Assembly (NCBI RefSeq): GCF_907164845.1
Contig: NZ_OU015430.1
Coordinates: 2,098,001 to 2,162,000 of the forward strand
DNA length: 64,000 nt
DNA from: Lysobacter luteus
Lineage (GTDB): Bacteria > Pseudomonadota > Gammaproteobacteria > Xanthomonadales > Xanthomonadaceae
Direction of reading: 5' to 3'
In this document: one piece after another, positions 18,016 to 25,962 of the stretch
Layout of the letters: each line of letters begins with the position of its first letter
How positions within the stretch are numbered: the stretch's first letter is position 1
Translations under genes and position numbers: made by a program
Notes under the pieces: model-generated
The model's input: the letters and a program-made list of their open reading frames with translations, nothing else
Told to the model about the DNA's origin: nothing
Databases searched by the model: none

Positions 18016-19938
18016 ATGGCTACCCAAACCGCACCCCAGACCGAAACCCGCCCGTTCGAAGCCGAAGTGGCCCAGGTCCTGCACCTGGTGACGCACTCGC
18101 TCTACTCGCACAAGGAGATCTTCCTGCGCGAGCTGATCTCCAACGCGTCCGACGCCTGCGACAAGCTGCGCTTCGAGTCGCTGGCCAACCCCGAGCTGAT
18201 GTCCGGCGATGGCGAACTGCACATCGACGTGAGCTGGGACGAGAAGGCCCGCACGATCACCATTGCCGACAACGGCATCGGCATGAACCGCCACGAGGTG
18301 GTCGCCAACATCGGCACCATCGCCAGCTCCGGCACCCGTCGCTACCTGGAGGCGATGGCGCAGGAGAAGAAGGCCGACGCGCGCCTGATCGGCCAGTTCG
18401 GCGTCGGCTTCTATTCGGCCTTCGTGGTCGCCGACCGCGTCACCGTGCTGACCCGTCGCGCCGACGCGTCGGCCGTTGAAGGCGTCAGGTGGGAGAGCGA
18501 CGGCAAGGGCGAATACACCCTGGAGCAGGTCGAGGTGCCGTCGCGCGGCACCACCATCGTGCTGCACCTGAAGGCCGACGAGGACGAGTTCCTGTCGGGC
18601 TGGAAGTTGCGCTCGCTGATCCACCGCTACTCCGAGCACGTTGCCTTCCCCATCCGGATGCCGAAGGACTCCGACGCGCACGATGGCAGCGACGAGGCTG
18701 CGGAAGATGGCAGCCAGTCCGCCGACAAGGCCGAATGGGACACCATCAATGCCGCCTCGGCGCTGTGGACCCAGCCCAAGTCGGAGATCTCCGACGAGGA
18801 CTACCAGGGCTTCTACAAGTCGCTCGGCCACGACTTCGCCGACCCGCTGGCGTGGAGCCACAACCGGGTCGAAGGCAACCAGAGCTTCACCACCCTGCTG
18901 TACCTGCCGGCGCATCCGCCGTTCGACCTGATGATGGGCGGGCGCGATGAGCGCAAGGGACTGAAGCTCTACATCAAGCGCGTGTTCGTGATGGACGCCG
19001 CCGAAGAGCTGCTGCCCAACTACCTGCGCTTCGTGCGGGGCGTGGTGGACGCCGACGACCTCCCGCTCAACGTCAGCCGCGAGCTGCTGCAGCAGAACCG
19101 CCAGCTGGAGCGGATCAAGGCCAGCTGCACCAAGCGCGTGCTCGACCTGATCGAAGGCCTGGCCAGGAACGAGCCGGAGAAGTTCGCCACCTTCATCAAG
19201 GCCTTCGGCAATACCCTCAAGGAAGGCATCGGCGAAGACACCGCCAACCGCGAGCGTATCGCCAAGCTCCTGCGCTTCGCGTCCACCAAGGGCGACGACG
19301 CCAGCAGGTCGGTCTCGCTGGACGATTACATCGCCCGCATGCCGGAAGGGCAGGACACCATCTGGTACGTCACCGGCGAGACCCACGCCGCGGCGGCCGG
19401 CAGTCCCCAGCTGGAAGCGTTCAAGGCGCGCGACACCGAAGTGCTGCTGATGTCGGACCGCATCGACGAGTGGATGCTGGGTTACCTGCATGAGTACGAG
19501 GGCAAGAAGCTGCAGAGCGTCGCCAAGGGCGAACTGCCGCTCGACGACGCCGCGAAGCAGAAGCACGAGGAGGCCGCGAAGGCCGCCGAACCGCTGGTCG
19601 CCAGACTCAAGGAGCTGCTCGGCGACCGCGTCGGCGAGGTACGCGTGTCGGCGCGCCTGACCGACTCGCCGTCGTGCCTGGCGCTGTCCGATTACGACAT
19701 GGCCCCGCACTTCGCCCGGTTGCTGCGCGAGGCCGGCCAGGATCTCCCCGACAGCAAGCCCACGCTGGAGGTCAACCCGCAGCACCCGCTGGTTCAGCGC
19801 GTGCAGACCGAGTCGGACGAAGCCACCGCGCGCGACATCGCGACCCTGCTGCTGGAGCAGGCCGAGATCGCCGCCGGGGCCACCCTGCCCGACCCGTCCG
19901 CCTTCGTGCAGCGGATGAACCGGCTGCTGCTGGGCTGA
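18016..19938 (+). CDS. htpG: molecular chaperone HtpG (Hsp90)
   Basis: A 640-residue bacterial Hsp90, an ATP-dependent cytosolic chaperone. The GHKL ATP site is intact: LRELISNASDACDKLR, TIADNGIGMNRHEVV, GTIASSGT and GQFGVGFYSAFVVADRV. The middle domain has NRVEGNQSFTTLLYLPA and LPLNVSRELLQQN, and the C-terminal dimerisation region ends with QRMNRLLLG. A charged linker (DAHDGSDEAAEDGSQ) separates the N and middle domains. ATG 18016 is chosen because conservation begins there. A strong terminator follows. Confidence 0.97.
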   Translation: MATQTAPQTETRPFEAEVAQVLHLVTHSLYSHKEIFLRELISNASDACDKLRFESLANPELMSGDGELHIDVSWDEKARTITIADNGIGMNRHEVVANIGTIASSGTRRYLEAMAQEKKADARLIGQFGVGFYSAFVVADRVTVLTRRADASAVEGVRWESDGKGEYTLEQVEVPSRGTTIVLHLKADEDEFLSGWKLRSLIHRYSEHVAFPIRMPKDSDAHDGSDEAAEDGSQSADKAEWDTINAASALWTQPKSEISDEDYQGFYKSLGHDFADPLAWSHNRVEGNQSFTTLLYLPAHPPFDLMMGGRDERKGLKLYIKRVFVMDAAEELLPNYLRFVRGVVDADDLPLNVSRELLQQNRQLERIKASCTKRVLDLIEGLARNEPEKFATFIKAFGNTLKEGIGEDTANRERIAKLLRFASTKGDDASRSVSLDDYIARMPEGQDTIWYVTGETHAAAAGSPQLEAFKARDTEVLLMSDRIDEWMLGYLHEYEGKKLQSVAKGELPLDDAAKQKHEEAAKAAEPLVARLKELLGDRVGEVRVSARLTDSPSCLALSDYDMAPHFARLLREAGQDLPDSKPTLEVNPQHPLVQRVQTESDEATARDIATLLLEQAEIAAGATLPDPSAFVQRMNRLLLG

Positions 19939-19963
19939 GGCCTACCGCAAACCCGTGTAAACG

Positions 19964-19991
19964 AAAAAGCCCGCCGGATGGCGGGCTTTTT
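19964..19991 (+). terminator. rho-independent terminator of htpG
   Basis: Stem AAAAAGCCCGCC (19964-19975), loop GGAT, stem GGCGGGCTTTTT (19980-19991). This is a perfect 12-bp hairpin with a U-run. Being symmetric, it can also end the convergent lipoprotein transcript. Confidence 0.9.
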
Positions 19992-20045
19992 CGTGGACGG
20001 GTCGGATCGCTCAACGCCGCGACCCAGCCCTGCCAAGTCTTCGCG

Positions 20046-20636
20046 TCAGTCGCTCACCATGGTTGGCAGGAGCCGATCCTGTTCCCGTAGCACGCGCTCG
20101 CCAGCATCGGACTCACCCGCAGCAGGCGGTCCACACACCTCCCACTTGAGCTCCCCTCGAACCCGTGGCACCTCGATCACGGTCAAGCCACCGTTCGAGG
20201 ATGACTGCAGGCAAAAGTATTGGCTGTAGATGCGCCCAACCGTGGGGTCTCCGTCGGATTCAGGATTCACGATCTGCGAATTGATCGAGACGCCATAGCG
20301 CTCTCCGGGCTGCAAAGTTGCGACCACATTGCTCGATCCGCCAGCAACCAAGGCGCTGCCGAATGGGATGCACTGATCCGGGACCAGCGTCACCGACGGC
20401 TCCACCGGCGTGATCCAGCGCCACACGTTCGTCCAGTCCGCGCCAGTGAAGCGGTCGACCGAGATAGCGGTTAACACTGGGGGTGTACGGCGGGGCTCAT
20501 CGTTGTCGGCCACCGCAAAACAAGGGCGGGAGTCGACAAGGCGTACCTGCGCCGTCTGGTACATGCCGGCAGGCTGGGTGCACCCACCGGTGGCCGGCAA
20601 GATGGCGAGGCCGACAACGAGCAAGCCGATTCTCAT
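20046..20636 (-). CDS. predicted lipoprotein, candidate immunity protein of the PAAR/metallopeptidase pair
   Basis: A 196-residue secreted lipoprotein: a short signal peptide ending in the lipobox LPATGGC (Cys at about residue 19), then a beta-rich mature domain with four more cysteines that may form disulfides (SRPCFAV, PDQCIPFG, YFCLQSS, WEVCGPP). Its ATG overlaps the stop of the upstream metallopeptidase frame (ATGA at 20633-20636 on the minus strand), the usual arrangement of toxin and immunity genes. Periplasmic lipoprotein immunity proteins are known for type VI effectors that act in the periplasm. The immunity role is inferred from context; the fold itself was not recognised with certainty. 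Confidence 0.65.
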   Translation of the reverse strand: MRIGLLVVGLAILPATGGCTQPAGMYQTAQVRLVDSRPCFAVADNDEPRRTPPVLTAISVDRFTGADWTNVWRWITPVEPSVTLVPDQCIPFGSALVAGGSSNVVATLQPGERYGVSINSQIVNPESDGDPTVGRIYSQYFCLQSSSNGGLTVIEVPRVRGELKWEVCGPPAAGESDAGERVLREQDRLLPTMVSD

Positions 20637-21268
20637 TCGGTCACCTTTGGCAGGTTGGAGGCGTCTTTGGGATCGGCTATGAACGGACCGAGGGCATTCT
20701 CGTAAAGGGGAAGTGCGTTCGGAAACCGGGCGTAGCGTGCCTCATAGACTTCGCTCTGGGCGTTGCGGAACTTCACTAGGAAATAGTCCGCCAGGATGTT
20801 CCCTTGCGCCTCCATGTTGTAGTCGCAAAGGTGCCGCCCAGCGGTCAGTGTGTACGCGTAGGACATTCTGGGTCGCGGTGTACGCACCCGCTTGACCGGA
20901 TAGCCCAACTGGTACTGCCAGACGTGCGTCATCTCGTGGACCAGCAGGCGCTTGTGGACGTCCATCTCAAGCGAGAAATCTGCCTTGAACAGGTCCGCCG
21001 GCAAGTAGATCTCACCATTGGGCGCGGTCGCCGTGTCATCCGGCTGGAAGCCGAACAGCATCCAGTAGCCGTGGTTGTGCAGATTCACCGCGCCGTAATC
21101 GATCGACGAGCCGAACACTTGCCGCAGCATTGCGACCTCGCCGGCAGTCAGGCCGCGATCCTCTGCTTTCGTCGGTGGGTGGAATTGCCGACGGACGATG
21201 GGTTGGTGGCCGCACCATTCAACGCCACCGGGACGCGCTGCGACGGCAGGTGGGGGCCCGCGCAACAC
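20633..21268 (-). CDS. HExxH metallopeptidase domain, -1 frame continuation of the PAAR protein
   Basis: An open frame of up to 211 codons with a zinc-protease motif HEMTHVWQ (codons at 20915-20938). It starts recognisably at PPTKAEDRGLTAGEVAMLRQVFGSSIDY and continues NHGYWMLFGFQPDDTATAPNGEIY. This block is typical of toxin domains fused behind PAAR or VgrG in type VI secretion. It has no ribosome binding site of its own: residues before PPTK are out-of-frame readings of the PAAR gene. The two frames would join into one protein if one C were added near 21171-21180. It is therefore either a frameshifted pseudogene, a sequencing error, or a programmed -1 frameshift. It ends in ATGA overlap with the lipoprotein gene. 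Confidence 0.6.
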   Translation of the reverse strand: MLRGPPPAVAARPGGVEWCGHQPIVRRQFHPPTKAEDRGLTAGEVAMLRQVFGSSIDYGAVNLHNHGYWMLFGFQPDDTATAPNGEIYLPADLFKADFSLEMDVHKRLLVHEMTHVWQYQLGYPVKRVRTPRPRMSYAYTLTAGRHLCDYNMEAQGNILADYFLVKFRNAQSEVYEARYARFPNALPLYENALGPFIADPKDASNLPKVTE

Positions 21269-21822
21269 CCCTGCGCACCAGCGGGCGGCAGAAGCTCGGC
21301 GGAGTCGATTGCCACGGGGTGTGCGGTGACCACGCGTTCCGTTCTCCCATCCGCGTCGGTTACACCGGCGGTGGTGGTGCCATCAGCCAGGTGCAGGCGA
21401 TAGCCGACGTTCGCTAACGGCACACCGGTCGGTCCGACGAAGCGGATCTGCTCGTCGAACGCCAGGGCCTCGGATGTCTCGGCGATGGCACTAATGGCAG
21501 CGACAGCGCCCAGGCCAGCTGCTGCGTCGGACATCCCGCTATCGCGTCCCGTGGCGGGATCCACAAACAACCGCACCTGCTGCGCCGCAATCACCTTGCA
21601 GCCGCAGGACAGCGAGCTGCCGTGGAGGGCGACCGCCTCGCCGTCGATGATCGTGGTCGGGTCGCCGTCGACGATCGGGAACGTGCCCTTGTGCGTCGGG
21701 CAGGTGGCCTTGTCGTTGACCCGCGCGACGGGCTTGCCGTCGATATCGGTGAAAGGCGAGCCGGTGATCACCTGCCCGCCGCTGCTGGTGGCGTCGCCCG
21801 CCACGGCCCACATCCTTGTCAT
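21148..21822 (-). CDS. PAAR-domain protein with transthyretin-like domain (N-terminal part of an interrupted effector)
   Basis: A 224-residue protein beginning at ATG 21822, which follows AGGAAGGGAAACC, a strong ribosome binding site. Residues 1 to about 90 are a PAAR domain, the conical tip that sits on VgrG and carries effectors: GDATSSGGQVITGSPF, ARVNDKATCPTHKGT, PIVDGDPT, and ALHGSSLSCGCKVIA. Residues about 120-185 look like the transthyretin-like adaptor common in type VI effectors (FDEQIRFVGPTGVPLANVGYRL, TAGVTDADGRTERV). The last 11 residues are probably out-of-frame nonsense, because the metallopeptidase domain continues in the -1 frame. No VgrG, Hcp or structural type VI gene is in the window. 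Confidence 0.75.
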   Translation of the reverse strand: MTRMWAVAGDATSSGGQVITGSPFTDIDGKPVARVNDKATCPTHKGTFPIVDGDPTTIIDGEAVALHGSSLSCGCKVIAAQQVRLFVDPATGRDSGMSDAAAGLGAVAAISAIAETSEALAFDEQIRFVGPTGVPLANVGYRLHLADGTTTAGVTDADGRTERVVTAHPVAIDSAELLPPAGAQGCCAGPHLPSQRVPVALNGAATNPSSVGNSTHRRKQRIAA

Positions 21823-21918
21823 GGTTTCCCTTCCTGGGAGCGTTGTCGGCCTAGTGTCCCCCACGGCCACGCGTCGATTCAACGGCCAGTCTGCCGCAAC
21901 TGCAGTCACACCTCCTTT

Positions 21919-21942
21919 GTAGGAGCGGCGTAGGCCGCGATC
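21919..21942. repeat. single REP-type palindrome
   Basis: GTAGGAGCGGCGTAGGCCGCGATC: a GTAG-headed element with stem GCGGC/GCCGC around loop GTAG. The same head and stem recur at 23173-23248 and, in variant form, at 55032-55103. It lies upstream of the PAAR gene start. Confidence 0.7.
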
Positions 21943-22101
21943 CAAGATCCGACACAGGCGAATCCTCACGATCCCACGCAAAGCTGCTGGTCGTTCGCGA
22001 ATGGACCACCACTCAGCGTTGTCGGGCCCTCTCGTACACGTGCCCACCCGCTTAACCCGCCGCGTGCAACGCTGGCCATCCTCCCGTTCAGGAGCCTGCC
22101 C

Positions 22102-22716
22102 ATGCCGATGTCCGCCTTCGGCCTCAACTGCACACTGACCGCCTCGCCTGCCGCGTCCTCCACCCAGCTATTGCTCGATCAGGTGCTCGCCGCGCTGAGT
22201 GAACACGGCGTGTCGACGGATAGCACCCGCGTGGTCGACCACGACATCAAGCCTGGCGTACGCGCCGACGAGGGCGACGGCGACGAGTGGCCCGGTATCC
22301 GGCAACGCGTGCTCGACGCCGGCATTCTGGTGGTCGCCACGCCGATCTGGATGGGCCAGCCCAGCAGCGTGGCCAAGCGCGTACTGGAACGGCTGAACGC
22401 GTTCCTAGGCGAGATCGACGACAGCGGCTGCTACCCCACCTTCGGCCGCGTGGCGACGGTGGCGGTGGTCGGCAACGAGGACGGCGCCCATCACGTCACC
22501 GCCGAGCTCTACCAGGGTCTGGCCGACCTCGGCTTCACGATCCCCGCGGCCGGCGCGACCTACTGGGTCGGCGAAGCGATGCACAAGACCGACTACAAGG
22601 ACCTGGAAGAGACACCGGAGAAGACCGCGTCGACCACCAGGACCCTGGCCAGCAACGCCGTCCACCTCGCCCGGCTGCTGCAGCAGCACCCGTACCCGCC
22701 CCCGACGCCGCAGTAG
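22102..22716 (+). CDS. flavodoxin-like NAD(P)H-dependent oxidoreductase
   Basis: A 204-residue flavodoxin-fold protein, probably an FMN-dependent reductase. Features: the opening strand with a Ser/Thr-rich phosphate loop (GLNCTLTASPAASSTQLL), LVVATPIWMGQPSSVAKRVLERLNAF at about residues 75-100, and the VAVVGNEDGAHHV strand. Physiological substrate unknown. The MPMSAFG start is preceded only weakly by a purine stretch (CAGGAGCCTGCCC). Confidence 0.85.
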   Translation: MPMSAFGLNCTLTASPAASSTQLLLDQVLAALSEHGVSTDSTRVVDHDIKPGVRADEGDGDEWPGIRQRVLDAGILVVATPIWMGQPSSVAKRVLERLNAFLGEIDDSGCYPTFGRVATVAVVGNEDGAHHVTAELYQGLADLGFTIPAAGATYWVGEAMHKTDYKDLEETPEKTASTTRTLASNAVHLARLLQQHPYPPPTPQ

Positions 22717-22787
22717 CGCCAGCAGGCTGTCGATTCCGCCCGCCTCCGGCCGTCGTAACCCGGCACCCACCGAACCGGAGAACCGCC

Positions 22788-23159
22788 ATGTCCTACATCG
22801 ATGGATTCGTCATCGCCGTACCCACCGCCAACAAGCAGAAGTTCATCGAACACGCCAACACCGGCGACTCGGTGTTCATCGAGTACGGCGCCACCCGCGT
22901 GGTCGAGTGCTGGGGCGACGACGTGCCCGACGGCAAGCAGACCGACTTCCGCCGCGCCGTGCAGGGCAAGGAGGACGAGACGATCGTGTTCTCGTGGATC
23001 GAGTGGCCCGACAAGGCGACCCGCGACGCCGGCATGAAGAAGATGATGGACGGTAGTGACCCGCGGATGGACCCGAAGATCAATCCGATGCCCTTCGACG
23101 GCGCGCGGATGATCTACGGTGGGTTCCAGCCGGTGGTGGACCTCGGGAAGACTTTGTAG
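22788..23159 (+). CDS. DUF1428 domain-containing protein
   Basis: A 123-residue alpha/beta-barrel-type protein of the DUF1428 (YbaA) family, function unknown. The family opening MSYIDGFVIAVPTANKQKFIEHA, the central VVECWGDDVPDGK and the terminal PFDGARMIYGGFQPVVD are all present and the length is standard. The start follows ACCGGAGAACCGCC. Confidence 0.93.
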   Translation: MSYIDGFVIAVPTANKQKFIEHANTGDSVFIEYGATRVVECWGDDVPDGKQTDFRRAVQGKEDETIVFSWIEWPDKATRDAGMKKMMDGSDPRMDPKINPMPFDGARMIYGGFQPVVDLGKTL

Positions 23160-23172
23160 GCCGCATGCCCCA

Positions 23173-23248
23173 GCAGGAGCGGCCTAAGCCGCGATCGTCG
23201 AGTCACACCGGCGATCGATTGCGCTATCGCGGCTGAAGCCGCTCCTAC
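23173..23248. repeat. REPIN: two inverted REP palindromes
   Basis: GCAGGAGCGGCCTAAGCCGCGATC at 23173-23196, and its near-inverse ATCGCGGCTGAAGCCGCTCCTAC at 23226-23248, separated by about 30 bases. Two REPs in opposite orientation form a REPIN, a non-autonomous element normally mobilised by a RAYT transposase. It fills the gap between the convergent DUF1428 and MATE genes. Confidence 0.75.
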
Positions 23249-23272
23249 GGGCCGCCGGCAACAGGTCCGGCG

Positions 23273-24730
23273 TCAGACCTGCGCGCTCTTCCATCTCCCG
23301 CGGGTGAACAGCCACAGGGTGAACAGCCCGACCGCGGTCTCGGACACGAACACGCCCCAGAACACCCCGGTCTGCTGCCAGTCCAGTTGCAGCGCGAGGT
23401 ACCAGCACAACGGGATCTGGATCAGCCAGAAGAACACCAGGTTGATCTTGGTCGGCGTGACCGTGTCGCCGGCGCCGTTGAACGCCTGCACCGCGACCAT
23501 CCACCAGCCGTACACGAAGAACGAATACGACAGGATCCGCAACCATTCCCCGCCAATGTCGATCACCATGGCATCGGCGGTGAACAGCGCCACCAGCTCG
23601 CGCGGGAACGCGAAGAACAGCGCCGATACCGCGACCAGGTAGGCCATGTTGTACCAGCCGATTCGCCACACCGAGGCCTCGGCGCGGCCCGGCTCGCCGG
23701 CGCCGAGGTTCTGTCCAACCAGCGTCGCCGCGGCGTTCGACATCCCCCACGCCGGCATCGTGGTGAACATCATGATGCGGATCGCGATCGTGGCGCCGGC
23801 GACCGCCTCGCTGCCGATGCTGGCGAGGATGCGCATCAGGAAGATCCACGAAGTCATCGCCACGATCATCTGGCCGATGCCGCCCAGCGAGGTGCGCACG
23901 ATGTTGAGCGCGGTCGCGCGGTCCCAGCCCAGCTGCGAGGCGGCGACGCGGATGTGCTGGCCGCCGCGGAACAGGATCCACAGCTGCATCATCACGCCGA
24001 GGCCGCGGCCGATGGTGGTCGCGATCGCCGCGCCCTCGATGCCCATCGCCGGCACCGGCCCGAAGCCGAAGATCAGGAGCGGGTCGAGGACGATGTTGAG
24101 CCCGTTGGCGACCCACAGAACCCGCATCGCGCTGGAGGCGTCGCCGGCGCCGCGGAACACCGCGTTGATCACGAACAGCAGCATGATCACCGCATTGCTG
24201 CCGAGCGCCCACTGCATGTAGCGGTAGCCGTGCTCCAGTGTCCACGCGTCGGCGCCCATCAGCTGCAGCAACTCGCGTGCCCAGACGATGCCCGCAACCG
24301 CAAACGGGAGCGATGCCAGCGCCGCGATCCAGATCGCCTGCACTGCGCTGACCGCCGCGGCCTCCCGACGGTGCTCGCCGATGCGACGCGCGACAACGGC
24401 GGTGACGGCCATCGCCAGGCCCATCGCGATCGCGTACAGCAGGAACAGGTAGCTCTCGGTCAGCCCGACCGTGGCCACCGCCGACGCACCGAGCTTGGCG
24501 ACGAAGAAGATGTCGACCACGGCGAAGGTCGATTCCAGCACCAGCTCCAGCACCATCGGCACCGCGAGCAGGAACACCGCTCGACGCAGCGGGATCTTCG
24601 TGTAGTCGGCACCGGTGCCGCGAATCGCGTCGCGCAGCTCGGCCCACAGAGGGCCGGTGGGGACGTGCTCGGGGAGCGCGGCGGCAACACCGTCCACGTC
24701 GTCGCCGGGGGATCGGGAATCGGTGTTCAT
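23273..24730 (-). CDS. MATE family efflux transporter
   Basis: A 485-residue twelve-helix multidrug and toxin extrusion protein of the inner membrane. After a hydrophilic N-terminus of about 50 residues come LLAVPMVLELVLESTFAVVDIFFVAKLG (helix 1-2, the diagnostic MATE segment), VGLTESYLFLLYAIAMGLAMAVTAVVARRIGE, and the repeat in the second half (AAATLVGQNLGAGEPGRAE). It exports cationic compounds against Na+ or H+. ATG 24730 is used. Confidence 0.92.
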   Translation of the reverse strand: MNTDSRSPGDDVDGVAAALPEHVPTGPLWAELRDAIRGTGADYTKIPLRRAVFLLAVPMVLELVLESTFAVVDIFFVAKLGASAVATVGLTESYLFLLYAIAMGLAMAVTAVVARRIGEHRREAAAVSAVQAIWIAALASLPFAVAGIVWARELLQLMGADAWTLEHGYRYMQWALGSNAVIMLLFVINAVFRGAGDASSAMRVLWVANGLNIVLDPLLIFGFGPVPAMGIEGAAIATTIGRGLGVMMQLWILFRGGQHIRVAASQLGWDRATALNIVRTSLGGIGQMIVAMTSWIFLMRILASIGSEAVAGATIAIRIMMFTTMPAWGMSNAAATLVGQNLGAGEPGRAEASVWRIGWYNMAYLVAVSALFFAFPRELVALFTADAMVIDIGGEWLRILSYSFFVYGWWMVAVQAFNGAGDTVTPTKINLVFFWLIQIPLCWYLALQLDWQQTGVFWGVFVSETAVGLFTLWLFTRGRWKSAQV

Positions 24731-24912
24731 CCAGTACTCCGCTCGAGGCGCTCCGCTCCGGAACCGGGATGGTAGAGCGTGATCCCGCCGCCCGTGTCCA
24801 GCTTTCGACGAACGGTGCATCCCGGAATCGACAGCTGTCGATTTCCGGCATCGCCGACCGTCGCCATGGGACCGGGACACATTTCGCCCCTATCACCGAC
24901 AGGAGACCACGC

Positions 24913-25347
24913 ATGAAGCACGCCAATCCCTACCTCAACTTCGACGGCAACGCGCGCGAGGCGTTCGAACACTACCGCGACGTGTTCGGGAGCGACTTCG
25001 TTACCGCCATGACGTTCCGCGAATTCGGCGGCGAACAGATGGGCATCGACGGCGCCATGCTCGACCGCCTCGCCCACATCGCGCTGCCGCTCGGCACCTC
25101 CCTGCTGATGGGCTCGGACGTCACCCGGCCGCAGGACTTCAAGGTCGGCACCAACCACTACATCGCGCTGGAGGCCGACACCGGCGAAGAAGCCGAGCGC
25201 GTGTTCACCCGGCTGTCCGACGGCGGCAGCACCGAGATGCCGTTGCAGAAGGTCGAGTGGGCCGAGCAGTTCGGCATCTGCCACGACCGCTACGGCGTGC
25301 AGTGGATGGTCAGCTACACCGGCGCGGTCACGTTCGGGCAACCCTGA
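24913..25347 (+). CDS. VOC family protein (PhnB-like)
   Basis: A 144-residue vicinal-oxygen-chelate protein of the PhnB/3-demethylubiquinone methyltransferase-like family. Features: ANPYLNFDGNAREAFEHYRDVFG at the start, HIALPLGTSLLMGSD in the middle, and the FGICHDRYGVQWMVSY strand at the end. Most members have no defined substrate. ATG 24913 follows AGGAGACCACGC, a strong ribosome binding site. Confidence 0.92.
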   Translation: MKHANPYLNFDGNAREAFEHYRDVFGSDFVTAMTFREFGGEQMGIDGAMLDRLAHIALPLGTSLLMGSDVTRPQDFKVGTNHYIALEADTGEEAERVFTRLSDGGSTEMPLQKVEWAEQFGICHDRYGVQWMVSYTGAVTFGQP

Positions 25348-25402
25348 CCGGGAGGCCTACAACCGGGTTGCCTGCATCTGCAGGCACCCCTGTTGTTGAC
25401 CG

Positions 25403-25960
25403 TCAATCTCCGTCGGGGCAGTCGGCCTGGACGTCGTAACCCAGATAGTAGTACCCGCTCCAGAGTTCACTTGTCGCCCCAGCAGGGTTGCCTAGAACAA
25501 AAAAGCGGACTCCCTCGGCAGTTGCGCAGTGATCGAAGGTGTCGCGAAACCCGTCGCCGTCAATGTCCAGTTCGGATCCCGGCACCCCCGCGGACGGCGG
25601 CCCCACCATACCGATCGCCAGCGCAACCGCATCGGCGGGTTCGACAAGGTAGAACGCCAATCCGCTCGCCAGGTTCGTCGAGCGCCGGTCCTCGTTCAAC
25701 GCGGGGCAGTGGTCCCCGGGGGCTGCTCGACGCTTTATCCGTGCGGCCGCCAGTTGCTGCGGATCGCCCAGTGTCACGATCATGACGGATGTGCCAGACG
25801 CCACGCCGGCGTCTGTGAGAGCGATGCATGGACCATGCAACCACCCCATTGTCGGCAGCGAGGTTGGCTCAGCCCGGGAGGAGATGACGGCGGGCACACA
25901 TGCGGACACACACGCGCATGAAAGCGCGAGCGAAGCGGTCCATATGGAAAGACTCGACAT
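25403..25960 (-). CDS. predicted lipoprotein, candidate immunity protein of the M15-like peptidase pair
   Basis: A 185-residue exported protein. The signal peptide carries several cysteines (LSCACVSAC), one of which is a likely lipidation site; the mature part has further cysteines near HGPCIAL, GDHCPALN, FDHCATA and ADCPDGD. An Asp-rich turn GSELDIDGDGFRDTFDHC looks like a calcium- or EF-hand-like loop. Its ATG lies two bases after the upstream peptidase stop (TAGTGATG), with the ribosome binding site GGGAGG inside the end of that gene, so expression is coupled. The immunity role is inference from this arrangement. No similarity to the lipoprotein at 20046-20636 is apparent. Confidence 0.65.
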   Translation of the reverse strand: MSSLSIWTASLALSCACVSACVPAVISSRAEPTSLPTMGWLHGPCIALTDAGVASGTSVMIVTLGDPQQLAAARIKRRAAPGDHCPALNEDRRSTNLASGLAFYLVEPADAVALAIGMVGPPSAGVPGSELDIDGDGFRDTFDHCATAEGVRFFVLGNPAGATSELWSGYYYLGYDVQADCPDGD

Positions 25961-25962
25961 CA

